From assembly GCA_902788865.1 (NCBI GenBank), contig CADALZ010000018.1, forward strand, positions 1 through 47,384: a stretch of DNA of 47,384 nt, written 5' to 3'. The notes below the pieces were generated by a model that was not told where the DNA came from, searched no databases, and was given only the letters and a program-made list of their open reading frames with translations. The stretch's first letter is position 1, and every line of letters starts with the position of its first letter. Shown in pieces: positions 9,685 to 17,672 of this stretch. Source of the DNA: an uncultured Bacteroidales bacterium. Its GTDB lineage: Bacteria; Bacteroidota; Bacteroidia; Bacteroidales; Bacteroidaceae. The translations under genes were made by a program, and so were the position numbers.

Positions 9685-10686
9685 TTATGAATTATTTTCT
9701 TTTTCCTCTTTCTCTTTTTCTGCCTTTAGGCGCTCGCGCTCTTCTTTGCGTTCTTTGTCGAACTTATCGTAGGCTTCTACGATATGTTCCACCAGCTTGT
9801 GGCGCACGATGTCTTTCTTGTTCAGCTCCACCACGCTGATGCCCTTGATGCCTCGCAAGATGTGCAGCGCCTGGATGAGGCCCGATGTCTGTGAGGTGGG
9901 CAGGTCTATCTGCGTGATATCACCTGTGACAAACATCTTGGTGTTCATACCCATGCGGGTGAGGAACATCTTGATTTGCTGGGTGGTGGTGTTCTGCGCT
10001 TCGTCGAGTATCACCACCGCATCGTTCAGTGTGCGTCCGCGCATGAAGGCCAGCGGAGCTATCTGAATCACGTTGTTCTCCATATACTCCTGTAGCTTGG
10101 CTGCAGGAATCATGTCTTGCAGGGCATCATACAGCGGCTGCAGGTATGGATCTATCTTCTCCTTCATGTCGCCTGGGAGGAATCCCAGCTTCTCGCCAGC
10201 TTCTACAGCAGGGCGGCTCAGTATGATTTTCTTAATCTCCTTGTTCTTCAAGGCACGCACGGCCAGAGCTATGGCAGTATAGGTCTTTCCAGACCCTGCA
10301 GGTCCTATGGCAAACACCAAGTCGCTCTTCTTGAACGCCTCGACCAACTTCTGCTGGTTCTCACTGCGTGGAATGATGGGCTTCCCTGTCACGCTGAACA
10401 CGATGACGTTGCCCGATTTCTCAGCTTGTGGGGCGTTACCCTTGATGATATCTATGATGACCTCTTCCTTCAGAGAGTTGAACTCTGCGCAATATTTCTC
10501 CAGCTTGGTGATGTTCTCCTCGAAGGCACGCATCTCCTCCTCATCGCCCAGCACCTTGATGACGTTGCCTCGCGCCACTATGCGCAGCTTCGGATACAGT
10601 GCCTTGATGAGTTGCATATTGGCATTGTTCACCCCAAAGAAAGTGATGGGATCTATGTCTTCCAGAATTATTACCTTCTCTATCAT
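9685..10686 (-). CDS. phoH: PhoH family ATPase
   Basis: PhoH-like proteins are cytosolic P-loop ATPases related to the ATPase half of superfamily-1 helicases, with proposed roles in RNA handling. The 333-residue protein has an N-terminal KH-like region (about 20-90). Its Walker A is GPAGSGKTYTAIAL (near 130) and Walker B is AVVILDEAQNTT (near 222). RPAVEAGEKLGFLPGD and FVTGDITQIDLP motifs typical of PhoH are also present. The charged C-terminal tail (KERKEERERLK...) is probably disordered. It is first in the phoH-purC-menG-aroE run, and TATCTTTG at 10719-10712 upstream may be the promoter -7 box. Confidence 0.93.
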   Translation of the reverse strand: MIEKVIILEDIDPITFFGVNNANMQLIKALYPKLRIVARGNVIKVLGDEEEMRAFEENITKLEKYCAEFNSLKEEVIIDIIKGNAPQAEKSGNVIVFSVTGKPIIPRSENQQKLVEAFKKSDLVFAIGPAGSGKTYTAIALAVRALKNKEIKKIILSRPAVEAGEKLGFLPGDMKEKIDPYLQPLYDALQDMIPAAKLQEYMENNVIQIAPLAFMRGRTLNDAVVILDEAQNTTTQQIKMFLTRMGMNTKMFVTGDITQIDLPTSQTSGLIQALHILRGIKGISVVELNKKDIVRHKLVEHIVEAYDKFDKERKEERERLKAEKEKEEKENNS

Positions 10687-10751
10687 TCAGCTTTTTCGTA
10701 AAAAATATCCACAAAGATAGTAAAACCTTCGCTCATTTCCTTATTCTGAGG

Positions 10752-11375
10752 CTAATTTTTTGTCTTAACTTGCACGCTGGCGCCATCTCCCGTCTTTTTC
10801 ACCTCCAGACACACGGGCTGAAGGGTGTGATTCTCGATGTCGAACAGCCAGTGAGGATTGAACGCTACGCCATTGATGCGGGTCTCGAAATGCACATGCT
10901 CTGTGGTGGCTCGCCCTGTGCGACCCTCCAGCGCGATGGGCTGTCCAGCCTTCACTTGGTCTCCACTTTCCACCAGGTTCTTGGAGTTGTGGCTATATAC
11001 CGTTTCCAATCCGAAGGGATGACGCACCACGATCACGTTGCCATAGCCGCCATAGTTGCGTGAGAGGCGCACCACACCGTCGAAGGCACTGCGCACCGTA
11101 TCGTTGGCAAACGTCTTGATATCCACGCCCGAATGTCCCGTGTTGTCTCGGTTCCAGTCGGATATCAGTTTGCACCCAGGGATGGGGAAGCAGAATCCCA
11201 TCTTCAGCAGGTCGTCAGAGCAGATGTTGAAGCTGTTGCCATTCTTGAACAGGCCAGGCGTAGCAGTGTTCACGTAGCTCAGCTCACTCTCGCTGAATGC
11301 CTGTGCATTCAGAGCTGTAGGCATCATCACTAATGCCATCAGCATACCAGTTAATGTCAGTAAAACTTTTTTCAA
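10752..11375 (-). CDS. M23 family peptidase (LytM-type)
   Basis: This 207-residue secreted protein has a signal peptide (about 1-24, ALNAQ) and one LytM/peptidase M23 domain that usually cleaves peptidoglycan cross-bridges. The zinc ligands look intact: His81 and Asp85 in GHSGVD, and His162 in TEHVHFE, with His129 (YSHN) and His160 as further catalytic histidines. It is therefore likely to be active, unlike the degenerate LytM domains of EnvC/NlpD. It starts 9 bp after the B3/B4-domain gene and is last in a pgeF-B3/B4-M23 run. A short domain with no extra binding module suggests periplasmic action close to the membrane. Confidence 0.9.
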   Translation of the reverse strand: MKKVLLTLTGMLMALVMMPTALNAQAFSESELSYVNTATPGLFKNGNSFNICSDDLLKMGFCFPIPGCKLISDWNRDNTGHSGVDIKTFANDTVRSAFDGVVRLSRNYGGYGNVIVVRHPFGLETVYSHNSKNLVESGDQVKAGQPIALEGRTGRATTEHVHFETRINGVAFNPHWLFDIENHTLQPVCLEVKKTGDGASVQVKTKN

Positions 11376-11384
11376 AACTATCTT

Positions 11385-12050
11385 TTATTCAAATGTGAAA
11401 ATACGTGCTTCCGTGCCAGAGGCATATTTTCGCAGCAGCTCTGCAGTGAAGTCAGCCGCCTCAGGCAAGCCTTCTGCTCCGCTGTAGCCGTTGATCACTG
11501 CCAGTATGTGGGTGGTCTCCAGCGTCATCTTGGTGCGCTCATGGTCGCTGGTTGGCGTACCTATGCCCCCCACCGCATCACGATACACGGGCAGTCCCTC
11601 TATGTTGAGCACCCCACGCCCTATGCCCTCGTAAGGCTCATCGGCATGCCCCACGCCCAGCACCAAGTCTGAGCCTTGAATCTTGTCCGCATCGAAGCCC
11701 CCGATGCTGTAGCCCGTCTTCATAGACACCAGATTGATGATATCCACCAGCGTGCCTATCTGGTAGAGCTGCAAGCCTCTGAGCACCCTTCTGCAGAGCG
11801 CCTCGCCAGAAGGGCGATACCTGCTGGGGTCCTTGCCGCAGCGGCGGTAAGCCTCACGTGTAGCAGCTATGCTGGGGCGCAGTTTTATCTCATCTACCGT
11901 GAAGTGTGCCTTCAGCTCCTCACTATACGCATCTATTTCCTGCCAAAGTCCTTCACTATAAGGAGTATTCACCGCCTTAGCCTCTACCGCTATGCCTCTA
12001 AACTCAGGGCAATGCGCCTTAAATTCGTCAGATATGCTTATACTTATCAT
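11385..12050 (-). CDS. B3/B4 tRNA-binding domain protein (PheT-like editing domain)
   Basis: This 221-residue cytosolic protein is made of a free-standing B3/B4 domain like the editing domain of phenylalanyl-tRNA synthetase beta chain. Visible motifs are KLRPSIAATREAYRRCGKDPSRYRPS, ALCRRVLRGLQLY, LVDIINLVSMKTGYSIG, and DHERTKMT near the end. Such proteins are thought to deacylate or bind tRNA, but no specific role is established here. The frame could be extended upstream to 12131. I choose the ATG at 12050 (MISISISDEF) because everything upstream is part of a dispersed AT-rich repeat. It sits between pgeF and the M23 peptidase. Confidence 0.82.
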   Translation of the reverse strand: MISISISDEFKAHCPEFRGIAVEAKAVNTPYSEGLWQEIDAYSEELKAHFTVDEIKLRPSIAATREAYRRCGKDPSRYRPSGEALCRRVLRGLQLYQIGTLVDIINLVSMKTGYSIGGFDADKIQGSDLVLGVGHADEPYEGIGRGVLNIEGLPVYRDAVGGIGTPTSDHERTKMTLETTHILAVINGYSGAEGLPEAADFTAELLRKYASGTEARIFTFE

Positions 12051-12058
12051 CCTTATAA

Positions 12059-12189
12059 AAATATAAAATGCAAAGATGCAAAAATGCAAATATGCAAATA
12101 TTGGTGCCGTAGGCATCCCAGCAAAACGCAATATTTTAATATTATAATTTTTTAATTTTTTAATCTTGTTGAGGCACCTGCCTCAACAT
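12059..12189 (-). repeat. Dispersed intergenic repeat, copy 1
   Basis: Read on the minus strand this starts with a GTTGAGGC-AGGT-GCCTCAAC hairpin, continues through an AT-rich tract, then TGCGTTTTGCTGGGATGCC, and ends in several TTTGCAT units. It aligns with 30692-30824 over about 130 bp at roughly 90% identity. The hairpin end lies inside the pgeF coding region and provides its last codons. Confidence 0.85.
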
Positions 12190-12987
12190 AATTCCTGTCA
12201 ACGCCCTGCCAGACTCTGTTCCCATGCGTCGGGCAGAGAAGTAGTCCTGATAGCGCAGGTACGTGCAGATGCCCGAAAGCTCTATCTGCCTGTCTGGAAT
12301 GCCAAACTCCTTGAATTGCAGCATATTGGCTATCCAGAGGTTGATGTGGTACTTATGGCTGTGGCGCTTCCACTCCGAGATGCGCTCCATCGGGAAGCCC
12401 GCGTTGGCAAACTCCAGATAGACCTCGTCGCCCACCTCAAATCCTGCCAGCGAGATGCCTGGTCCCATGCAGGCCAGCACATCCTTTCCCTCTGTGCCAT
12501 AGAGCTCGTGCATGCGTTGCAGCGTCTTCAGCGCTATGCGCCCCACCGTACCCCTCCATCCAGCATGAGCAGTGGCTACCACCCCATGCACCTTGTCATA
12601 GAAGAGCAGAGGGATGCAGTCGGCAGTCGTCACACACAGACAGACCCCCTTCTCTCTGGTTATCAGCGCATCCTTGTTCTCTATCCGCTGCTGTCGCTCC
12701 TCCGCAGAGGCATTCACATAAGCCTCGTCTATCACCTCTATCTCAGTGCCATGTGCCTGATGGGGAATCACCATCACTTCAGGGCGCTGAGGCAGCGAAC
12801 TGCAAAGTTTTTCCATATTCTGTTTCAGGCATTCAGGATCATCGTCCCCATAGATGCCCAGGTTGAAAGAAGCATAGTTGCCTTTGCTCACGCCTCCATG
12901 GCGTGTTGTGGTGAAGTTGCATATCTCTTCACACGCAGAGAGTAGGAGGAATGCCTCTATACTTCGGTCTTCAGTTAGTGCTATCAT
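12160..12987 (-). CDS. pgeF: Purine nucleoside phosphorylase / peptidoglycan editing factor (laccase-domain YfiH/PgeF)
   Basis: The 275-residue cytosolic protein belongs to the multicopper-oxidase-like YfiH family. Members have been shown to act on purine nucleosides, and in E. coli to remove misincorporated muropeptide residues. The zinc site is clear: His79 in PHQAHGTE, Cys124 in TTADCIPLL and His141 in ATAHAGWRG. The family ending is present (ICTYLRYQDYFSARRMG...GRALTGIMLR). The last residues, QVPQQD, are encoded by the hairpin end of a dispersed repeat, so the native C-terminus seems to have been replaced. A TATTTTTG box at 13020-13013 is a likely -7 element. Confidence 0.92.
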   Translation of the reverse strand: MIALTEDRSIEAFLLLSACEEICNFTTTRHGGVSKGNYASFNLGIYGDDDPECLKQNMEKLCSSLPQRPEVMVIPHQAHGTEIEVIDEAYVNASAEERQQRIENKDALITREKGVCLCVTTADCIPLLFYDKVHGVVATAHAGWRGTVGRIALKTLQRMHELYGTEGKDVLACMGPGISLAGFEVGDEVYLEFANAGFPMERISEWKRHSHKYHINLWIANMLQFKEFGIPDRQIELSGICTYLRYQDYFSARRMGTESGRALTGIMLRQVPQQD

Positions 12988-13060
12988 GATATTATTATAT
13001 ATAATGTGGGGGCAAAAATAATGAATTTATTTGAAAAGTCACTCAAGTTGCGCTTTTGTT

Positions 13061-13092
13061 GTTGCAAAACTGCTTAAGGTTTGCTAATTTTG
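13061..13092 (+). promoter_or_regulatory. Candidate promoter of the DMT transporter gene
   Basis: GTTG at 13061-13064 is followed after 20 bp by TAATTTTG (13085-13092), then the AAGGA ribosome site and the ATG at 13114. It faces the likely pgeF -7 box at 13020-13013, so the 126-bp gap is a divergent promoter region. Confidence 0.55.
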
Positions 13093-13113
13093 CGCCGTTT
13101 TTTAAGGACAGCT

Positions 13114-14010
13114 ATGCTATATCTTGCTTTTCTATCTGCCGTGTTGCTGGGTGTGTATGATGCCTTTCGCAAACAGTCGCTCAAGGACAATGCCGTGTTC
13201 CCTGTGCTGTTCTTCAATACCTTGTTCCTGAGTCTGCTCTTTTGCCCATTCATCCTCATCTCCCGCCTCGTGCCAGAGGCATTGCAAGGCAGCATCTTCT
13301 TCGTGCCCCAGGCAGGGTGGGAGGTGCATCGCTTCATCCTGCTCAAGTCGTGCATCGTGCTGTCCTCATGGATATTCGGCTATTTTGCCACTAAGCATCT
13401 GCCCCTCACCATCATAGGCCCCATCAATGCCACCCGTCCTGTCATGGTGCTGGTGGGAGCCTTGCTCATCTTCGGAGAGCGGCTCAACCTCTACCAGTGG
13501 ATAGGTGTCACGCTGGCCATCATCTCCTTCTTCCTGCTCAGTAGGGCAGGGCGTCGTGAGGGCATCGACTTCAAGCATGATCGATGGATCTTCATGCTGG
13601 TCATGGCTGCCGTGCTGGGAGCCGTCAGTGGGCTGTACGACAAATTCCTCATGAAGCAGTTCCCACCCATGCTGGTGCAGTCGTGGTACAATGTCTATCA
13701 GGTAGGCCTCATGTGCCCTATACTCCTGCTGCTATGGTATCCGCAGCGGCATAAGAGCACGCCCTTCCAGTGGCGATGGACCATTCCCTGCATCTCGCTC
13801 TTTCTGGGAGCGGCCGACTTTGCCTACTTCTACGCACTGAGCTTGCCAGATGCCATGATCTCCATTGTCTCCATGATCAGGCGTGGCAGTGTGGTGGTTT
13901 CTTTCGCCTGCGGAGCCCTGATTTTCCACGAAAAGAACCTCCGTAGCAAAGTTATCGACCTGATTTTGGTTTTAATTGGAATGTTCTTCTTATATTTGGG
14001 GACGAAATAA
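13114..14010 (+). CDS. EamA/DMT-superfamily transporter
   Basis: The 298-residue inner-membrane protein has about ten hydrophobic helices in two repeats of five, the drug/metabolite transporter pattern. The first repeat ends near residue 140 (INATRPVMVLVGALLIFGERLNLYQWIGV). The second ends similarly (IRRGSVVVSFACGALIFHEKN), with the typical glutamate in the GERL/FHEKN loop of each half. The substrate cannot be predicted. An earlier in-frame TTG exists at 13081, but the ATG at 13114 is preceded by AAGGA at proper distance and follows the -7 box. The gene stands alone with an AT-rich downstream gap. Confidence 0.87.
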   Translation: MLYLAFLSAVLLGVYDAFRKQSLKDNAVFPVLFFNTLFLSLLFCPFILISRLVPEALQGSIFFVPQAGWEVHRFILLKSCIVLSSWIFGYFATKHLPLTIIGPINATRPVMVLVGALLIFGERLNLYQWIGVTLAIISFFLLSRAGRREGIDFKHDRWIFMLVMAAVLGAVSGLYDKFLMKQFPPMLVQSWYNVYQVGLMCPILLLLWYPQRHKSTPFQWRWTIPCISLFLGAADFAYFYALSLPDAMISIVSMIRRGSVVVSFACGALIFHEKNLRSKVIDLILVLIGMFFLYLGTK

Positions 14011-14123
14011 ATACAGGACGTATTTATAAATTATAAAATTAAAAAATTATAAAATTATAAGATGCAAAAATTAGGGTTTAATTTATGAGCCATGAATCAA
14101 ACGAATTTATTCTTCTGCATAGT

Positions 14124-14149
14124 AAATTCGAAAAATTCGGTAAATTCGT
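14124..14149. repeat. 9-bp period AAATTCG repeat
   Basis: AAATTCG occurs at 14124, 14133 and 14142, exactly 9 bp apart, inside the 157-bp gap before the DUF3256 gene. The rest of the gap is AT-rich and no clear promoter was seen. Confidence 0.7.
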
Positions 14150-14167
14150 GGTTTAAATAATATATCA

Positions 14168-14809
14168 ATGAAAATGAAGCGAATATTTATATATGTAGTG
14201 GCGATGTTCTTTATCCTCTGTGTTCAGGCGCAGGAGGCACGCCACTATTTCACCAGCATGCCCGATTCGGTGCTGCCACTGCTCACGGCCGTCAATCGTG
14301 CCGATTGCATCGACTTTCTTGACAGCCACATGCGTGCGGAGGTCACCAATAGGTTCAACACCAAGTCGGAGATGACGAAGCTCACGCCCGACTTCATCGA
14401 GATGAAGCTCTCTCCTGCCTCCACCTGGCAGATGAAGGTGCTGCCACGAGCCGATGCCCAAGTGGTGTGTGTGGTCTCCACCGTCAGCGGCCCAGCAGAA
14501 GACAGCCACATCCGCTTCTATAGCGACGACTGGAAAGCGCTGCCCCTGAGTTCGTTTATCCACGCATGGCCCCAGATAGACGATTTCTTCACAGCCGTGC
14601 CCGATACGGTCAATGCCAATCGCTACCAGTCCTACCGCAGCCGTGTGGAGATGCTGCTCACCAAGGCCGTGCTCTCCCCAGATGCCCAGACACTCACCTT
14701 CATCTTCACCACCCCCGCAGCCCTCGATGCAGAGGCAGCCGCCTTCCTGAAACCCTATATCCGTGAGGAAGTGGTCTATCATTGGCGCGATGGGCAGTTT
14801 GTCAGATAA
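14168..14809 (+). CDS. DUF3256 family secreted protein
   Basis: This 213-residue protein has a signal peptide (residues 1-22, FFILCVQAQ) and a body without recognised catalytic residues. The ordering SMPDSVLPLLT, NRADCIDFLDS, EMTKLTPDFIEMKLS and YRSRVEMLLTKAVLSPD fits the Bacteroidetes-specific DUF3256 family, predicted periplasmic and of unknown function. The two closely spaced ATGs (14168 and 14174) make the exact start uncertain by two residues. It lies 16 bp before the BASS-type transporter and is probably cotranscribed with it. Family assignment is by resemblance only. Confidence 0.78.
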   Translation: MKMKRIFIYVVAMFFILCVQAQEARHYFTSMPDSVLPLLTAVNRADCIDFLDSHMRAEVTNRFNTKSEMTKLTPDFIEMKLSPASTWQMKVLPRADAQVVCVVSTVSGPAEDSHIRFYSDDWKALPLSSFIHAWPQIDDFFTAVPDTVNANRYQSYRSRVEMLLTKAVLSPDAQTLTFIFTTPAALDAEAAAFLKPYIREEVVYHWRDGQFVR

Positions 14810-14825
14810 TTCATAACGTCATACA

Positions 14826-15818
14826 ATGAAACAAAGTCCTCTTATCGCAGCGCTTCAGCGCTTGAGCCGCTGGTTGGCAGCCAACGCCTCCCTTACCGTC
14901 ATAGCCGCTGCCATCTTCTCCTTCTTCTTCCCCCAAGCCTTCGCGTGGGTGCGAGGAAACACCCAGACCGTCATTCTGGGCATCATCATGCTCACCATGG
15001 GCCTCACCCTCACTACGCAAGACTTCCGCGTTCTGGCACGTCGCCCTCTCGATATCCTTATTGGAGCCTGTGCCCAATTCTTCATCATGCCCTGCGTGGC
15101 CTACATCCTGGTACATGTCTTCGGGTTAGAGCCCGCTCTGGCACTCGGCATCCTCTTGGTGGGCTGCTGTCCAGGAGGTGTGTCCAGCAACATCATGTCC
15201 TACCTCTGTCATGGCGATGTGGCCTATTCCGTGGGCATGACCTGCGCCTCCACCCTGCTGGCACCAGTCATGACCCCACTGCTCATGCAGCTCACCGCAG
15301 GCCAGATCATCCAGATAGATGCTGTGGGCATGTTCCTCAACATCCTCATTGTCACCGTCATCCCTGTGGGCATAGGCTGCTATCTCAACTACGCCTATTC
15401 CTCTCGTCCCAGCTTCCCACGCGTGCAGTCGCTCATGCCCGGACTCAGTGTCACTTGCTTAGCCTTCATCGTAGGAGGTGTGATATCCACCGTGCACGAT
15501 GATTTGGTGGCGCGCGGACTGATGCTCTTCCTGTGGACCTTCGTGGTAGTGTTCTGTCACAACACGCTGGGCTATCTCTTAGGATGGACGGCAGGTCGTC
15601 TGGTCCGTTTTGGTGTGGCCAAGAAGCGCACCCTCTCCATCGAGGTAGGCATGCAGAATGCAGGCTTGGCCACCGTGTTGGCAGGCACCTTCTTCGCAGC
15701 CCAGCCCCTCGCCATACTCCCCTGCGCCATCTCCTGTGCTTGGCACAGCATCAGCGGCACCATCTTGGCAGGCATCTACCTGCAGTTCGATAAGAAAAAG
15801 GGCTCAGAAGTGGCGTAA
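14826..15818 (+). CDS. Bile acid:sodium symporter family transporter
   Basis: This 330-residue inner-membrane protein has nine to ten transmembrane segments. It carries the BASS signatures LGIIMLTMGLTLT near the first core helices and LGILLVGCCPGGVSSNIMSYL at about 108-128. The second crossover is SIEVGMQNAGLATVLA near 273-288, the sodium-site helix pair of this family. Bacterial members carry diverse organic anions such as pantoate or keto acids, so bile acid transport should not be assumed. It is cotranscribed with the DUF3256 gene and ends 9 bp before the palindromic operator of the next gene. Confidence 0.9.
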   Translation: MKQSPLIAALQRLSRWLAANASLTVIAAAIFSFFFPQAFAWVRGNTQTVILGIIMLTMGLTLTTQDFRVLARRPLDILIGACAQFFIMPCVAYILVHVFGLEPALALGILLVGCCPGGVSSNIMSYLCHGDVAYSVGMTCASTLLAPVMTPLLMQLTAGQIIQIDAVGMFLNILIVTVIPVGIGCYLNYAYSSRPSFPRVQSLMPGLSVTCLAFIVGGVISTVHDDLVARGLMLFLWTFVVVFCHNTLGYLLGWTAGRLVRFGVAKKRTLSIEVGMQNAGLATVLAGTFFAAQPLAILPCAISCAWHSISGTILAGIYLQFDKKKGSEVA

Positions 15819-15827
15819 AGGTGCATT

Positions 15828-15843
15828 TGTACACTAGTGTACA
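15828..15843. promoter_or_regulatory. Palindromic operator candidate, site 1
   Basis: TGTACACTAGTGTACA is a perfect 16-bp palindrome, 20 bp upstream of the -33 box of the regulator gene. The same 16 bp recur at 22098-22113 before the lipoprotein genes. I infer a binding site for the adjacent HTH regulator. Confidence 0.65.
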
Positions 15844-15863
15844 TTGATTCTGCTAGCTTTTTA

Positions 15864-15895
15864 TTTGCAGGCATCATATGAAAGTGGTATTTTTG
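15864..15895 (+). promoter_or_regulatory. Promoter of the TPR-HTH regulator
   Basis: TTTG (15864-15867) and TATTTTTG (15888-15895) are separated by 20 bp, an exact Bacteroidetes promoter pattern. The ATG at 15916 follows 20 bp later. The palindrome at 15828-15843 sits where an upstream activator or autoregulator would bind. Confidence 0.7.
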
Positions 15896-15915
15896 TATCA
15901 ATAAAAGTTGATGTC

Positions 15916-17664
15916 ATGAGAAATACCTCCTCCACTACTAATATCTTGTTGAGCCTGACTCTTTTGGTTCTGTTTGCACTGGCTTCTTGTCGCCAGACAT
16001 TCAGTTACCCAGAGCCACTGAGGAGAGCCGACAGTCTGGCCAATGTGGAGCCCGAAACAGCTATCACACTGCTCCGTGACATAGAGTCTTCCATGCAGTC
16101 AGAGCCCTTGGCCACACAGATGTACTACCGACTGCTATGCATTAAAGCCAAAGACAAGGCATACGTCACCCACACCTCAGATACGCTGATAATGCCCGTC
16201 TTGCAGTATTATGAGAATGGAGGCGACCCTGCTTTGCTAAGTACGGCTTACTATTATGCAGGGCGTGTCTATCGTGACTTGAACGATGTTCCTCAAGCTC
16301 TGGACTATTTTCAGAAAGGTTTGCAGGCAGCTCAGCAGGTGGGAGAGGAGGTCAGCTCCGTGCTCTATGCCCAGATGGGTGAGATATTCTTCTACCAGTC
16401 GCTCTATGATGAGGCGCTTGGTATGTATAGGGAAGCCTATAAGGCCGATTCTGTAGCCCAAGATACGGTGGGTATCATCTTCGATCTGCGCGACATCGCT
16501 TTTACCCTTCGTATGCAGGAACACTATGATGAGGCTCTGCCTTTGCTGCAACGTGCAGAGACCTTAGCACAAGCCATCGATGACGAGGAGATGGTGGGAC
16601 TGGTGGCCTCACAACTCGCAGGACTATACAATCGACAAGGCGATTACCAGCAGGCTCTGGAACACATTAACCTGGCTTTGAAACATGTAGGAGGCTTAGA
16701 TTTTCAGAGCACATACGATGTCTATGCCAGCATACTGCTCAATTTGGGGCAAATCGCTGAGGCTGAGGGCTATTTCGAACAACTGACACATGCCGACAAT
16801 CAGAGTATCCGTCTGGATGCTTACGATGGACTGGCTACCATTGCTGCCAGTCGAAATCAGATAGGCGACTACACACATTACTTCCGCCAGTATAAGGCCG
16901 TGAGTGATTCCGTACAGCGCGTGGCTGCCACAACCTCTGTCAGTCGTATGAATGCCCTCTACAATTACCAGCTACGTGAGCGTGAAAATGCCCAGCTCAG
17001 AGAGCAAAATAGGCAGAATCAAGTGTTGCTGGTAGCTCTTTTCGCAGCCCTCTTGTTGGTCATTGTAGCCTCATGGACATTTTATCGTCATCGTCGTCTG
17101 CAGATGCAGCATAAATTAGAGCAGTTGCAGCGCTTGCAGACAGAACAATATCGCCAGAGTGAAGCGTTCATACATTCAAACCAGCGTGAGATAGTGAAAC
17201 TCCAAAATCAGTTGAAGGAGAATAGCCCCCGGACTACAGAAATGACCCGACGCTTAGAGGCGCAGAAAGAGCATCTGGAACGCTCCAACCGTCTGGCAGA
17301 GGTGAAAATAGAACAGCGTGAACAGATCAAGAAAGCCATTCAGGAATCAGCGGTGATGGAGCGCCTGCAGCAAAACATTGCACAGGGTAAGCACCTTGTT
17401 CCGCAAGACATTACAGATATTGAGCACCTGCTGCATGATATCTGCCCAGATTTTCTCCCTGCTTTAAGTCAGCTGGGGCACCTTAATGATCTGGAATATC
17501 AGGTTAGCTTGTTGCTCAAGGTAGGCATTTCTCCTGTAGCGATTTCCCAGTTGGTATTGCGTGAGAAGACCTCCATCTCGGCCGTTCGCCGTCGTCTGTA
17601 TAAAAAAATCACTGGGCAGAATGGCACGCCCAGTGATTGGGATGAGATAATCCTCTCGTTGTGA
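15916..17664 (+). CDS. Membrane TPR sensor with cytosolic C-terminal HTH regulator domain
   Basis: This is a 582-residue one-component regulator. Residues 1-24 form a lipoprotein-like signal (ALASC), and about 40-340 are tetratricopeptide repeats that should lie in the periplasm. Residues 368-388 are a transmembrane helix followed by RHRR, a coiled coil spans about 395-495, and 525-575 is a LuxR-like HTH (EYQVSLLLKVGISPVAISQLV ... SISAVRRRLYKKITG). The in-frame start at 15844 is rejected because the ATG at 15916 lies directly behind a good promoter. It converges on the DUF4249-TonB operon with only 8 bp between stop codons. The paired palindromes suggest it controls itself and the lipoprotein/TonB genes. 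The DNA target and the ligand are inference. Confidence 0.85.
   Translation: MRNTSSTTNILLSLTLLVLFALASCRQTFSYPEPLRRADSLANVEPETAITLLRDIESSMQSEPLATQMYYRLLCIKAKDKAYVTHTSDTLIMPVLQYYENGGDPALLSTAYYYAGRVYRDLNDVPQALDYFQKGLQAAQQVGEEVSSVLYAQMGEIFFYQSLYDEALGMYREAYKADSVAQDTVGIIFDLRDIAFTLRMQEHYDEALPLLQRAETLAQAIDDEEMVGLVASQLAGLYNRQGDYQQALEHINLALKHVGGLDFQSTYDVYASILLNLGQIAEAEGYFEQLTHADNQSIRLDAYDGLATIAASRNQIGDYTHYFRQYKAVSDSVQRVAATTSVSRMNALYNYQLRERENAQLREQNRQNQVLLVALFAALLLVIVASWTFYRHRRLQMQHKLEQLQRLQTEQYRQSEAFIHSNQREIVKLQNQLKENSPRTTEMTRRLEAQKEHLERSNRLAEVKIEQREQIKKAIQESAVMERLQQNIAQGKHLVPQDITDIEHLLHDICPDFLPALSQLGHLNDLEYQVSLLLKVGISPVAISQLVLREKTSISAVRRRLYKKITGQNGTPSDWDEIILSL
17602..17638 (-). terminator. Terminator of the TonB-DUF4249 operon, inside the regulator coding end
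   Basis: A perfect 11-bp stem, AATCACTGGGC (17607-17617) and GCCCAGTGATT (17628-17638), has a 10-base loop. Read on the minus strand it is followed by seven T's (17608-17602). It lies 35 bp beyond the DUF4249 stop codon but within the last codons of the convergent regulator. Confidence 0.75.
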
Positions 17665-17672
17665 CTTTGTCG

